Both the position numbers and the translations under genes were made by a program. DNA of 64,000 nucleotides from Athripsodes cinereus (Eukaryota > Arthropoda > Insecta > Trichoptera > Leptoceridae). The DNA is taken from NCBI GenBank assembly GCA_947579605.1, contig OX388312.1, forward strand, positions 2,170,001-2,234,000, given 5' to 3'. Under the pieces are notes generated by a model. That model had not been told where the DNA came from. It worked only from the letters and a program-made list of their open reading frames with translations, and did not search any database. Each line of letters starts with the position of its first letter. Position 1 is the stretch's first letter. Positions 1 through 12,275 of this stretch are shown piece by piece.

Positions 1-240
1 AAAGTGCACTTCATCCATGGCACGTTCATGAATAAAAAACTTAAAACATTTAAAATCCTATTCAAGTTTATCGCAATAACTTTGAATACACCCTTTACAT
101 GCTGCAGTGATTTTAAAAATACTTAATGTTGCTTTTCAAAAGAATTCCTGTTTATCTATACATTTTAAAATTGTCTGTGTTAAATGTTGCCAGATGTAGC
201 ACTTGATAACAGTAATTTGTCGTGAATCCATTCTGCAGTA

Positions 241-450
241 TTAATCCCGTTTAACTCCTTCCGTACCGTGTAACCTCCCCAGGCGACACTGAGTAGTCAG
301 TTGTCTCTGCTAAAGCCGACAAATCGCGCAGATAATTGGAATGAACTTTGATGAATAATTGTTGTATAGTCTATCTAGCAAGGCTCAGGAGGTTAAAGCA
401 AGCGCCACCTATCTTGACTTTCTTCACTCGGTAGTTGGAATCTAAGTATT
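241..450. promoter_or_regulatory. Complex unique block, candidate intronic enhancer
   Basis: A 200-bp block with mixed composition and no repeat signature inside very AT-rich DNA. It contains ACTTTGAT (TCF/Pangolin-like) and several ATTA-type homeodomain cores. Dachshund introns are known in other animals to hold enhancers; that this block is one is inference only. Confidence 0.2.
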
Positions 451-1069
451 GGATTATTATTTATATAGACTTGATGTTGTTTTATCCCCATTACATCTTA
501 AAGCGCGAAAAGGTTAATAAATCTCTTCTAGTTGTCAAACAAAGATGTTCTCAAACTAAGATGGTTGTACTTATATAACATATGCATTTTGCTTTTATCG
601 TTTATTTTTATTGATAATCTTCTTCATATTGATTAAATAAATAAATTTACTAAACGACTTCTTTTGATTTTGTATACATTTAGCGAAACGCGTAATATAA
701 AAACATACTTAATCAGAAAATTTGCGTGTAAAATTTGATAAAAAAGAATATTTGTGTTGTTTAGTAAAATATACAAACAAAACTTAGCTTTTATTTTTAT
801 TTTCTGTTTTATACGTTCTACTTAAACTCACTGTATATTAAAACATGTATATCAAATATTGTATCAGGTTAACTAGAAAACATTATTTCATAATATATGT
901 AAAAAACATTTTAACAATAAAATGTAATATTATTATTATTTATATCGTGGAGATTCTGATTTGTTGCGTCCCACTGTTTATAAAATTCTAAATTTCAAGT
1001 GTAGCTAATCGTGGCTTATCTAAGTCAAGCGTAATAATTAAACGAATCATCGGGTTTTTGCGTTTTCCT

Positions 1070-1124
1070 CCATTGTCTATGGATTGATGGTACAATGGTG
1101 GCGGGAAAATATTCACGCGGGAAG
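1070..1124. promoter_or_regulatory. Inverted SOX-site pair next to two E2F-like sites
   Basis: CCATTGT at 1070-1076 and ACAATGG at 1092-1098 form a facing pair of SOX cores, followed at once by GGCGGGAAAA (1100-1109) and CGCGGGAAG (1116-1124), both E2F-like. The cluster stands out in AT-rich sequence with no repeat similarity. Function is inferred. Confidence 0.3.
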
Positions 1125-2287
1125 AGATTTATTCATTGCTGCTAATTCCTCAATGTATTTGTCTATGCTTTCTCTACTCCAACTTCGCTCTCCTTTTAAT
1201 CGAATTCAATATTTCAATGTCTCTACTCTTGAAATTGATTTATTTTAGCAACGGTTTGTAGATTTTCATGCATTAACAACACACGATTAAGTAAAGCGTT
1301 TTAAACAAAAGAACACATTTTCGAAAACGTGAACTACGCTCCATTTTCAAATATTTGAAATACGTGCTCCTCTTATGTCAACTCAACTTATAAAATCGAG
1401 TATATTTCGTTAATCGGGAAATCCAGCGGAAACTTACGATATTAGATACTATTTATTAGATGAATTTAAAAAATATGAAAATGTGTTAAAAAATATGTGA
1501 GAGTATAGGTAAATATGATTTTTAAAGTTCTGTACGTTTGGAATGTGATATTGTTAATCAAAAATTCAACTTTATTTGAAATTCATATTTTATGAAGTAT
1601 CTAGTAATTTATTTTATTTCGAGTTAGTGCTTGCTTACCTCTTAAATAATTTGTTCTGCACGAGGCAATAATAATAATAAGCAACAATTTAAAGTTTGTA
1701 ATTAATTTCTAATTTCTGAGTACTGAGATCTTTAGAGAAATGGATAACTCCTCGTTTCGGCAGAAGGCAGCGTAGGTTTATTATTAAATGAGTACAAATT
1801 AATATTAAGTATGAGTTCAAAGATGTTGAAATATTAATAGATAATAATTTGTTTCAAATTAAATGCAGCAGCAGTACGCAAAGGGTTAATTAGTGAAATG
1901 GCAACATTAATGAAATTCCTTATTTTGAATTGCGAACGTTTGATTCGAAATATGAAAATTTGTTCCCCACGAGAACTTTTCAAATTAAGAGTTGAATAAC
2001 ATTTTTTAAATTTTTGTTACCGTTTTTTTTATTCTGGGTTCAATTTTCAAATGTAGTAAATTGTAAGGTCCGTAAAATTTTCGTTTTTAGACATTGCATC
2101 ATCAGAAAAATGGTGGGAAGTCAGTAGCAGTATTCGAACCTCATACCTCATTTTTAAATAGAAAAATCAAGATTATATGAATATCTGGTTGTATAATTTT
2201 TTTTGTGGGGTAGGAATAGTAACATAACTACCTTCTTAATAATTTTGTTTAGTAATATGTCTTTGTCTTCCGCTTTCTCTATCTATC

Positions 2288-2350
2288 TGTACGCTCACGA
2301 CATTTCCACACGTGGGGTAGTCAGCAGACTCTCCCGTCTTCTCTTTGTCT
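2288..2350 (-). repeat. Family-A retroposon, 3'-tail fragment
   Basis: Reads CTCACGACATTTCCACACGT then GGGGTAGTCAGCAGAC on the top strand, the complement of the family-A tail (see 46952-47197 for the reference copy). Confidence 0.6.
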
Positions 2351-2605
2351 TTAATTCAATTATTACCATATACGTTTGTTTAATTTTATGTGCATGTACG
2401 TATGTTATAAATGCTTATAATTGATTTAAATGTTCACTTTCCATTTGACAGCCCCATTGTATCAAAGAGACGATTTTATGATTCAATTATTTAGTGCTAA
2501 GTGTGGACGTATTTGTTTAAAAATATCCGCCGTATTCACTAACTCTTAGTTACTTCAAGAATGGGTTATAGTTATGAATGGGAAATAGTTATTATTATTC
2601 ATTCA

Positions 2606-2860
2606 TATCATCACAGACTTTCCCACAAGTAGGGTAGCCAGCGAACCAACTATACGTATTAAACATGCAGGTTTTCCTTTCCGCACAAATAAGAGTAAAG
2701 ACATTCAGGATGGATAGCATACCTCATTCTGCCTGTACTGAAGATGTAAAATGTTTTGAACGTGATGTTTTAAGAATACCCGTCTCTTTCAGTACACTCA
2801 AAAATTTACAGGAGAGAGTAAGAGGCCTATTTATAGCCGGGGACTCCATGAGATTGGTAT
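2606..2860 (-). repeat. Family-A retroposon, near full length
   Basis: From ATCATCACAGACTTTCCCAC and GGGTAGCCAGCG through CATTCAGGATGG to GGGGACTCCATGAG, so both ends of the ~250-bp unit are present. The mid part is drifted (TACACTCAAAAATTTACAGG in place of GACACTCGAAAACTTACGG). Confidence 0.8.
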
Positions 2861-3544
2861 TTATTGTTGATCATAATTAAAAAAATCTTATACTTACGTG
2901 CTATAATTCTTATCTGTTTTTTTAATAAAGCACAAAACGTGTCTTCAGTTTCTCTCTCTCTGATATAAAGTGAATAATTTTTCAAAAATGCAACATTATC
3001 ATTGCCTTTTCAAAGTCTTTATTTTATTATGAACTGCATAAATTCAAAAAATGCATATTAATATTGAAGAAAAAATTATTAAAAAAAAACGCAAAAAATG
3101 TATACCGTCGCCTTAACTTTCAACACTTTCAGTCTCAGTGTCATTGTATTACTATTTACGCACGATTTTCGTAAAATTATATGTTATTGTACTGTTATCA
3201 TGACGTATTCATTATTTGAGCCACTAATATTATATAGATGTTATACATTTGTACTTTTATGTTATATTATGAAATATGCATCAGGTACATATTATGATAT
3301 TTTCTGTTGATGAAAGGTTAAAAGCTTTTTGTAGGAGATAGAGTCGTAGACAAAAGGTAGAAATGTAATAATAATAATAACAATAATGTGAATAAATAGG
3401 TGTGTGCGTGTGTGCGCGTTGGGGGTGAGATGACGAACCTTTGAGGGTTGATTTATATATTATTAATAATTATGTGCATGTGACAAATTTTAAACATCTT
3501 CATTTTTTATTTTTCTTGTTTTCACCTTAAATAGTGCTTTTGAA

Positions 3545-3655
3545 TCTCCGTTTCAATCGTAAGATATGCCACCTATTCTGAATGTCTTATTTTCTAATGA
3601 CACAAAGAGATCAACGATTTGCTCATTACATGTAGTTAACTTACCGGTTGGTCCA
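3545..3655 (+). repeat. Family-A retroposon, middle fragment
   Basis: Sense-strand text ATATGCCACCTATTCTGAAT, CACAAAGAGATC and TTACATGTAG matches the central and hairpin parts of the family. The tail is replaced by unrelated sequence running into the LINE remnant at 3.7 kb. Confidence 0.55.
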
Positions 3656-3674
3656 CTTTTGAGAGACTTGTGAC

Positions 3675-3852
3675 GGTCTATATACATATTCTTCTTCTTC
3701 TCTACGTGTCTTGTCGGGTACGTTGACGACCACTTGGGAGAAATCATTCCTGTTCCAGACAGCACGAAACAGCTCCTCCACACCTCTCATCCCGGTTCAC
3801 TCCTGAATGTTCTGGAGCCAGGAAAGCCGCCTTCTTCCAACCCCTCTACTTA
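3675..3852 (-). pseudogene. LINE reverse-transcriptase C-terminus, decayed
   Basis: On the minus strand the frame RRLSWLQNIQE*TGMRGVEE continues with LFRAVWNRNDFSQVVVNVPD. It resembles the WL+NLR+WTG...ELFR end of a widespread insect non-LTR retrotransposon. An internal TGA stands where Trp is expected, so this is a dead copy. It ends in an AGAAGAAGAAGAA simple tail near 3690. Only the last ~60 codons remain, typical of 5' truncation. Confidence 0.65.
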
Positions 3853-5264
3853 TTGACAAAATATTTTTGAGTAAAATAGAAAGGAATGTGAATTTATGTT
3901 AGTTATCAAAAACAATAGGAATAAGGCACTGTAGAATTCCACACTGGAGGCCTTTGTACAATATCTGACACGTCAAATGGCAAAAGATAAAGAAAAGAAA
4001 AAAGAATAAGCGACAAATAAATAAAAATCGAAATACTTCCTTCATGTTGCTTATAACGTTTTCCAATCGAACGACAATATTTTAAGGGTGGTAGAGTATT
4101 TAACCAAAAGCATACACATTCACTGTGTCATTTCATATTGTCACAATGGAGTATATTGTAGCATGATATTATTATTGTTTTGTGTGAAGGGTAGGTACCC
4201 ACGCATTTTTGGGAGGGTCGGTAGAACTTTTTGACTAAAACACATCACATCCAATTGTATCCCCTCTGTCCTGAAAGAGTTCAATACATTGAATAGCGGA
4301 AATATAGAACTGACCAATTTTTTTTTCTCGTGGAAATTATTAACAGTTCTGAAACTGACCTAAACAATTTTTATCGGATTATGCAGTTTTTATGTGTTCT
4401 TATTTTCATAGAACAATGTGATTTGTATATACTTAATTTCTTTTTATAATAGTTTTATTTCTAACAACGGTTCATGTTCCAACTTTTCTAACAGGAAGAA
4501 GCTCTTAAAATTACTGATTTTACAACAGTTTACATTATTGTGGATATTTGGATAAAAATTACACCTTGTTATTTAAAAGATGTAAATTCGTTACTATCAC
4601 AAAAACAAGAATATTTACTTATTGGTACAGGGTGGACAGTTTGGGTGTTTGTTATACGAGTATGAATAACAAATAAGCTTTCCAATTACCCGAGATAGAT
4701 CATACATACAACAGAAAACCTTAGTAGAAATCAATACGATTTGGATATTAATTTTTTCTTCATGGTCACATCTATGAATACACTATTCAATGGTAAACCA
4801 TTTTCAAATATGGATTCGATTTTCAAACACTTTATTGTTTTTACCATTATTATTATTACAACCAACTGACACATGAGTTTATTTTATGCTTAACAATTTA
4901 TTCCGGAATGGGTTGCGTAAATATAACGCTTTTTGAATAAAAAACACGTGTAAATGAAATATTTATTTTAAGGTACATAGAAACTATTTATATTATTTTT
5001 ACGACTAACAGTTAAAATGCGTGCTCGGGTGTCAATGTGTTAAGTAATATAATATATGTTTTAAAAGGTCTATTTTTTTGTTTATTTAAAGTTTATCGAA
5101 TAATATTATTTTATTTTTGGATGCAATGTTTATTTTTTTGTTTTCGTTCGTAAAACAAAATTCGTACTCGTGTTTCATTATTTTTTTACAAATGATATTT
5201 ACTGCCGCTAGACTTTGTTATGAGACAGTGTTTTAAATGTCTTTTTAGAATGGGGTGTTTTACA

Positions 5265-5320
5265 ACATGACTTTTACTCTGGACACTCGAAAACTCACGA
5301 AAAAGAGTGACAAATCCATA
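5265..5320 (-). repeat. Family-A retroposon, 5' fragment
   Basis: GGACACTCGAAAACTCACGA then AAAAGAGTGAC is the conserved 5'-half motif of family A. The tail half is absent here. Confidence 0.6.
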
Positions 5321-5494
5321 ATATTTCTATAGTTAAGATGCGTTATATGTGATACTATGATAACCCTTAAAGTCCCCCAAGTAATATTATTCCCTCGTAA
5401 CAGACGCGTCAAATTGAATAAGTTTTCAGAGCGCTTGCAATAAATGACTTTTAATTGAGTTTTTACTCATACGTCAAAATATTAAGATATATCT

Positions 5495-5795
5495 ATAATA
5501 TCATAAGTAGGGTAACCAGAGTGACATACATACTACCTACCGCTAGCCTTCTTCTCTCCACTGCTAGATATAGGCCTCTTCAAAACTTTTCCAATCTTTT
5601 CGATCTCGAGCTATACGATACCACTGTTTTCCCGTGATCTGAACAAAATCGTCAACCCATCTTTTTGGGTCTTCCTACGCTACTTCTGTCCTCCCACGGT
5701 CTCCATTCAAGAAGTCTGGAAGAACACCTTCCATTCTTTCGCCTTACCACGTGACCAAAGCTCATTGGCCATTTAAGATTGGAGACTTTATCAAC
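5495..5795 (-). pseudogene. RTE-like LINE 3' end joined to family-A tail
   Basis: The minus strand encodes pieces of a reverse-transcriptase C-terminus: GHVVRRKNGRCSSRLLEWRP, then VGRPKK, then FEEAYI*QWREEG* with TAG where a Gln is usual and a terminal TAG at 5543-5545. These are the usual last landmarks of RTE-type LINE proteins. Immediately downstream on the same strand comes TCTGGTTACCCTACTTATGA, a drifted family-A tail. The junction indicates that the abundant short family shares the 3' end of this LINE. Frames shift several times; nothing is intact. Confidence 0.65.
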
Positions 5796-6499
5796 AATGT
5801 CGACAATTTTTTAAACATGTATGTCGATCTCACTTTGCCTTAATATATTTATTAATTGTATTTGCTATACATTTCATTACGTCGTATCACAAAAACTGTT
5901 AGGTATATTTAATATTAAAAAAATAAGTCCTAGGTTGATAATGTTTTTTTTTATCCTGGAACATGCTCAAAAGATGAGAGTTCGCACAGAGGGCACCAGT
6001 TTGTCTATTCAATGAAACTATAAAGGATTTATGAATAAATACACTCATACAATACATACATAATATGGTCTAAAACAATGCTAGATTTTTATATAAATAA
6101 CGTTTACATTATTTTAAGGTGTGTTCTACTGACATATCGTTATTTTGATTGTTTTTTGTTTGTATATCGATATTGTTTTGTTTATTTTCCGACATTATTT
6201 TGTCTTGTTTGCCAGTTTATTATTGGGTTCAAATAGTGAGGTATATAATTTACATAGTAACTACTATGGTTTGTTTGTGTAGAAAACAATTATGACGTGT
6301 GTACACGTCAATGTTATTTAAGGTGTTAAATAATTTTTTTGGTTTTGATACGAATATTTTATTCACGATTTTTTTATTTTTAAATAAATTTTCTAGTACC
6401 TACATCATAAGATATTATTTTGAACCTTTGTATTCTAGGGTTCAAATCTCATTGCAACACTTTTATATTTAGCAACAAAAGTTAATTGCATAAATTTAT

Positions 6500-6635
6500 A
6501 CCATCACGGCATCTCCTACAAGTGGAAAGCCAGCGGACTATCTACGTGTAATAAACATGCGAGTCATCTTCTCCGTGTCAACAAAAGTTAATATTTTCAA
6601 GATGGGGTTGCATTCCTAACTTGTCGCTGCATTAA
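6500..6635 (-). repeat. Family-A retroposon, 5'-truncated copy
   Basis: ACCATCACGGCATCTCCTAC..AGTGGAAAGCCAGCGGAC to GATGGGGTTGCATTC. Ends abruptly and is followed without gap by a second copy in the same orientation. Confidence 0.75.
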
Positions 6636-6637
6636 AT

Positions 6638-6866
6638 AATTATTTATACCAACACGGTTTTATCCACAAGTAGGTTAGCCGGCGGATCAACTGCATGTAA
6701 AAGCATAAAGATCATAATCTTTGTGCCATCAAATTCGTTAAACATTCAGAATCTGTGGCATACCTAATCGCTGAAGTGAAGATGATAAATGTTTTGAACA
6801 TGATGTTTTACGAATACTTGGTTTTTACATGACACTCGAAAACTTACGAAAAAGAGTGGGGGACCA
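6638..6866 (-). repeat. Family-A retroposon, tandem partner copy
   Basis: Same orientation as the preceding copy and abutting it. Runs from CCACAAGTAGGTTAGCC to ACACTCGAAAACTTACGAAA and AAGAGTGGGGG, and so lacks the outermost 5' box. Confidence 0.75.
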
Positions 6867-6966
6867 AATTTTTAAAATTATCTCAAATTTTTCTCTTTTT
6901 TTAGGAAGTAGGTAGGTACATATGCCATCTACAATATTAGTGTTGTCAATTTGATATTAATATCCT

Positions 6967-6996
6967 GAGTGAAGCCGAGTGGAACTATCCCTAGTA
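6967..6996 (+). mobile_element. Possible Helitron 3' end fragment
   Basis: GAGTGAAGCCGAGTGGAAC followed by ..CCCTAG|T has the GAAGCCGAG...CTAG|T layout of lepidopteran Helitron termini. No 5' end found. Confidence 0.3.
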
Positions 6997-7724
6997 TTAA
7001 ATAAAATGTTTATTGCATATAAGTATGTATTATTCAGATTATTTTTTTTTTCATTCATATTTTACATAAAATCATTCAATCAATCATAGAATACATTCAT
7101 AATAACAAAAGAAATCATTCAAGATTGAGAATGGAATGAAAGCGCGTAAAGAAAAGTGAAAATATTATTTGATTGTGGAAAATAGAATGAATTAATAATA
7201 TAATAAAACGAAACTGTTTTCTGTTCATATGTTCGGTTCTAATGAATATTTGAGTCCGTTCAATTGTGTGTACGTTTGCATATCTTTTTAAGAGATATTT
7301 GTTATTCAATTCTATAACCTTTTAGTACAAACTTACACCCTTTGGGTGAGTTCTTTTAAGTTAAATAGGTTGACTCCTCTTCGTGCCTCTGACGGAACAC
7401 CGGAATGAAAGGAAAGATGAAAGGAACAGAAAATATTGGAATACTTATTATTTACCAGGGACTCCACGGGTTGTTTTAATATGATGTGGTAAGATAGAAG
7501 AATTCACTAATAAACCTAATGATAATCTCGCTACTGCAAATGTATCATTATATATTCTTGGTGAATTGATTTGTTGATTTTGTTTTTTAACTGATAATGT
7601 GCATAAAGAATATAGGTAATATATAAATAATTAATATTTCTTCCCCCAAAATACACAAAAATACGGTCTTATAGTTTTAGAAAATTTATAGGTACCTAGG
7701 CATTAATTTTTTTTTATATATCGA

Positions 7725-7771
7725 TGACTATAAGAAATCTCTCCGAGAGATGTCGGGTTTAGTGCTAGTAT
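7725..7771 (+). mobile_element. Possible Helitron 3' end
   Basis: A short hairpin TCTCTCCGAGAGA at 7738-7750 is followed by TGTCGGGTTTAGTGCTAG|T, the hairpin-plus-CTAG arrangement of Helitron 3' ends. The 5' boundary is not recognisable. Confidence 0.4.
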
Positions 7772-8299
7772 GATATAATATTTTATTATGTTACTCAATC
7801 TAATGCATCATCTACCAGTCAACCAGTATTCCTATCCATCATTCCGTCTCTATTCATATTTCATTCAGAATTGGAAGTTTACGTTGAAAATGTTCCCCTT
7901 GTAAATACTATTACCTACATTTATACACAGTCATTGAAAATAATATTTTCTTGTATAGGTACTTCGATATTTTTCCAATTCCGCCTTTGAAAGAATAAGT
8001 CCTTGTGAAATCTTTATAATAATATTGAATGGAGGTAGCCAGCGAAAGCCTCGATATTGTAACGAGTATTGTTGGCATGAAGTTGTTCTCTGATTGAGTT
8101 TGAAGTTTTTAGAATAAATTTTAAATAATTTAAGTAAAATAGTAATAGTTAAAGTTTATGGCAGTCTTGTATATTTACAAAATTTTATTTAAGTGATGAA
8201 TAATGAATGTGTGAATAGAAAGTATTTTCGCATTCGGTTATCTTTGCCTACCCGACAATGGATATGACTTTAGATTAGAAATATCCATAACATTGTTTG

Positions 8300-8432
8300 T
8301 AACATACACCTTTCACAGTAAGCTACTAAAAGCCTGTGTCGTGAAAGGGGAGTTTGCCGGTACCTGGGATCCAACCCCGGACCCCTTGTTCATGAGGCCG
8401 AAACTCTACCTCCAGGCTACCGACGAACTCAT
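8300..8432 (-). repeat. tRNA-headed SINE (family M)
   Basis: Minus strand: GTAGCCTGGAGGTAGAGTTT (A-box region), B box GGTTGGATCC at 8367-8376, then CCCTTTCACGACACAGGC and TAGCTTACTGTGAAAGG. Nearly the same unit as at 9901-10060. Pol III-type promoter boxes identify it as a SINE; the Metulj-like assignment is from memory. Confidence 0.75.
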
Positions 8433-8455
8433 TAAAATGTTTACTACACTACACT

Positions 8456-8552
8456 ACATTATCACGACATATCCAACAAGTGGGGTAGCCAGCAGAACAG
8501 CTACATGTAATAAAAATGCAATCCGTCCTTTATGTGCCAACAAAAGAAGAAT
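8456..8552 (-). repeat. Family-A retroposon, tail half
   Basis: ATTATCACGACATATCCAAC, GGGGTAGCCAGCAGAAC, CATGTAATAAAAATGC and TGTGCCAACAAAAG match the tail half closely. It lies 25 bp from a tRNA SINE. Confidence 0.75.
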
Positions 8553-9896
8553 TTTATGAAAAAACCTGATAATTTTATTATTATCACTATCCAGACAGTC
8601 CTACTACGATAACTTGGCAAGTTTCTCAATGCTGGCGTTCGTTGTTCGGTTCGTTGTCACTAATACGTGTTTCTGCAAGTCTCAAGTGTATTGTATTGAT
8701 AAGGCATGAGTATAATATTATAATATATTCAATTACAAATCAATTGGCTTGTATTTGATCCGTTTATTGGCTCCAATATAGACTTCAGTCTTGGCCAAAT
8801 GTGATATCAATGTTTGCTTACCATCTTAGAACAGATATCTCTATGAAGTTAATAGTATTTATTCCCTTGTGAATGGTTTAGGTTCGCCGAAATAGGTCGT
8901 GATTTTTAAAAATCAAGTAACAGCTGATAGTGCAAGTGTATGTATAAATAATCCATATAATAAAAATATATTGCACCGTCTGTAACATGGTTATTCCTTC
9001 CAAAATAAGTGAAAAATAAAAAGATTCGATTATTTTAATAATTGTTCACACTATGATATTGTAGAAATGAATCCCAGATTTATTTTTTCGTGTAATGCGT
9101 CAGCTGGTGACTCCACTTGTGAAATGTGCTGTGATGGTAGGAAGAGTGATTCTTAAAAGAAGAAAACATTGACCCAGATCGATTTTTCAAAACAAAAAAC
9201 ATAACAATAGAAGTGAGAAATTTGCGTAGAATGGGTCAACAAACTAGTTTTAGAAGCATAGAATATGAATTGGGTTTTCTTCGACATAGATTTTTTGTTT
9301 AAAAAAACTTTTTACATTAAGTTAGATAATATAGGTATTCTATTTTTCTCAAGGCCATCCACTCGTTTGCGAGTGATTTAGGATAATATAGGTATATTCA
9401 TAAGTCGGCACATTGTGCAATTTGGCTAAACTATTCCACTATCAAAATGTTTGACAATTTATTTATTTTGAAACTAGGATGTTTGACATAATATTATTTA
9501 ATTTAGAGCAATTAAAACAAAAACACCATGCAGGAAATAAATTAATCATGTAGTTATAATGCGTAAATATTTCGGAACGAAATTATTACACATATTTATT
9601 ATGTAGTCGATACATTTAGAATATTTCTAATATTGGAAAACGCAAAGGTATCCACTACATAGCTACACGGTACACAAAATAATATTAATTTAATAAAATA
9701 CGTATATATTATACATTGTACATTTTTGTTTTACTAACTATATAGAAACGTAATAATATCGACTGTTTAGTTCCACAACTCAACAAGTTGAAATTTTCCA
9801 AAATTTTGAGATGAAATTAACTCCACTCTATCAATGCCACAAACAAATAACTGAAATAACTATAAAAATACACAGTTCCCTTAATATATTAAATAT

Positions 9897-10062
9897 TTAG
9901 TTCGTCGGTAGCCTGGAGGTAGAGTCTCGGCCTCGTGAACAAGGGATCCGTGGTTCGATACCAGGTGCTGGCAAACTCCCCTTTCACGACACAAGCTTTA
10001 AGTAGCTTACTGCGAAATGTCTATAAGGTTGTATTTGGGTTTATAACAAAAACCCAGATATA
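9897..10062 (+). repeat. tRNA-headed SINE (family M), best copy
   Basis: A box TAGCCTGGAGGT at 9909-9920 and B box GGTTCGATACC at 9952-9962 are about 32 nt apart, as in a tRNA-derived promoter. The body has CCCTTTCACGACACAAGC, TAGCTTACTGCGAAATG and GGGTTTATAACAAAAACCC. This copy keeps both promoter boxes better than any other in the window. Confidence 0.8.
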
Positions 10063-10904
10063 TCATTAAAAGAAAAATAATGTAGGTACCTATTTCCAAT
10101 TCCACAAATAAATATTTTAATTGTTTAACTACTGAACGGAACAAAGAAAACATAATGCCTTTAATAGTGCAAATATTTCACTTTTTGTTGTGTTTTTAAA
10201 GCATAATATAAATATACCAAAATTACAAAAAATGGCGATTTCTCGAATATATGACATTTCGACTTGTCGAGTTATGGAACTGGACTGTCGATATATGAAC
10301 AGTTTGTTGTAATAATAATATGCTCTTCTCGTATATTTAGGTTGTAGATAATAATAGTATGCAATATGTTGCACTTTACAATGACATACTGTTTGTGTAC
10401 TAGTATTCTGTCCCCTTGCGGAGGGAGAATTATGTCGAATTCTGACTACCTGATTCTGACTCCAGTTGGCTTTACAGCACTGCAGTATAGCAATATTATT
10501 AATACTATGTTATGAAGTGTGTCTGTGTATTATTATTATTATTATCATTAGTATATTTAGGTATTTGTATGTGTGCACTTTGTTGGGCCACAAACGCATT
10601 CCTCGAATGTCCAATATTGCACAGTATCACTGAACTTTGTCATAATAGTAGATACAGTAAAGCTTTGGATTGCGTTCATTTGAAGCGTCAATCAAGTCGT
10701 CCTGAATATTTTGTATTTATGACACAAAGTGGATGCCCTGTTTATTCATTGCTTACAGATAGTATACTGAACGTCCTACTTTCACAAAACACGCTACCTA
10801 TTACATAAAAAAAAATGTTTATCGCGAAAAGAGACAACCTTTGATGGGAGGATTGTAACATCTTCTTGCCAACCTTTATACATAAAAAGAACATAACTAA
10901 TGTT

Positions 10905-11157
10905 CACATTTAATGGATGAAAGGGTGATTTAGAGGATGTATCTATCTGAAAGAGAGAAAGTGAGAAAACTTGGACATCCGTAAACTACATGGATCAAAT
11001 TCTTAAGGATGGCAACATATTATGTAAGATAAATCGACGTGTGTGTATACGAAATTGTTTGAATGTAGAAGAAGTATGCAGTGATAGAAATACTGTGTGG
11101 TTTTTCTCTCTGCTTATTCAAATTCTTTGTGATACGGTATGAGGGTATAGCATAGTA
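10905..11157 (+). pseudogene. LINE 3' end (family T), decayed
   Basis: GATGAAAGGGTGATTTAGAG encodes the remains of the DER+T+RMY motif seen better at 45.7 kb. It is followed by TACATGGATCAAATTCTTA and a tail TTTTTCTCTCTGCTTATTC with ..GGTATGAGGGTATAG. Same layout and tail as the 45680-45968 copy. No intact frame. Confidence 0.6.
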
Positions 11158-11519
11158 TGACATTTTCGTACGATTTTCTGCAAAATTGTTTATTTATTTG
11201 CTTGATCTAGGTTGTAGTGTAAAAACAACAAACCTGTCGAGTCTGTTGACATTTCGTTATAGTATCTCGAATACTACTACATCAATATCACAACAACATC
11301 GTCATATTATTATTATTGCTAACAACTGGTAGATATACGATAGATTGTACAATATTACTATTAGTTAGTAACTAGAGTCACTGTTAGTATAAGTATGTAC
11401 CTATGTATTGTGACTATTAGTTGGGTATCATTACTTAATGCAATTTCGATATAATTACATCAAACTGTTTGAGGGTAAATTGGATATTTCATTTCATGAC
11501 ATACGTAGGTACCTACTAT

Positions 11520-11815
11520 TATTATTGTTATTGCATTGGTAAACGTTTTAGTGATGGGCAGACTATTCCCCATTCCGTGGAGCCTCAGAACTGTTCTATA
11601 ATTTTCCGAGTGAACTGTAAAAAGCAGTAGGTAGTTAGTTCGTAAACATTCCGCATAAGACATTTAACGTCATCAATTTAGCGATAAGGTATGCCAACAA
11701 TCTTAAATGTCTTGAACTTTTATTGCTAACCAGAGGAGAACCTGTATGTTTATTATATGCAGTTAGTACGCTGGTTACCTGATTTGTGGGAAATACTATC
11801 TGTCGGTCTATACCA
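11520..11815 (+). repeat. Family-A retroposon, full-length sense copy
   Basis: CATTCCGTGGAGCC at the 5' end, GAACTGTAAAAAGCAG, CCGCATAAGAC, GATAAGGTATGCCAAC, TGTATGTTTATTATATGCAG and the tail CTGGTTACCTGATTTGTGGG up to the CTATACC junction near 11811. The distal tail runs directly into an inverted second copy. Confidence 0.75.
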
Positions 11816-11895
11816 TCACGTATTATACGCAGGAGAGCCATCTGATCAGCTGCATGTGATATTCATGCAAGCTGTCCACTACGTGCCAACAAATT
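11811..11895 (-). repeat. Family-A retroposon, tail-to-tail with previous copy
   Basis: CTATACCATCACGTATTATA.., then GATCAGCTGCATGTGATATT, CATGCAAGCTGTCC and TACGTGCCAAC. The two copies meet at their tails, which all end in GGTATAG-like microsatellite. Confidence 0.75.
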
Positions 11896-12004
11896 ATAAT
11901 TTAACGCATTTGCATAAAAATAAATTGTTTTAAAGATGAAAAGTATGAATTAGTTAGGAAAATTGCTTCTTTGTATAAAAGATATATTTAAATATATTGA
12001 AGGT

Positions 12005-12275
12005 ATTAAGTTGTTTCGCAAAAACGAAGAGATCATGAAGTATCTCAGATGCCTATATCAAATTGTACCTACACGTGAAGAATTTAATTTTTTTATAACA
12101 AATCGGGTGTTTTTTTGAATTGTGATACAAAATCTATCAAATTGAAAATGTGAAACAAATAGGTAATTTTTTTGTGAAAGTAGAAATTGTAAAAGTCGAA
12201 TATTTTATGAAATTGTTATTCAAAAACGATGAGATCATTAAGTATCTCAAAGTCTTATACCAAATCGTGAATATT
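12005..12275. repeat. Two-copy direct repeat, ~198-bp period
   Basis: AAAAACGAAGAGATCATGAA then GTATCTCA..TATATCAAATTGT (from 12020) recurs as AAAAACGATGAGATCATTAA then GTATCTCA..TATACCAAATCGT (from 12218). Each repeat contains the small hairpin GAGAT..ATCTC. The sequence between is unrelated to other repeats here. Confidence 0.55.
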
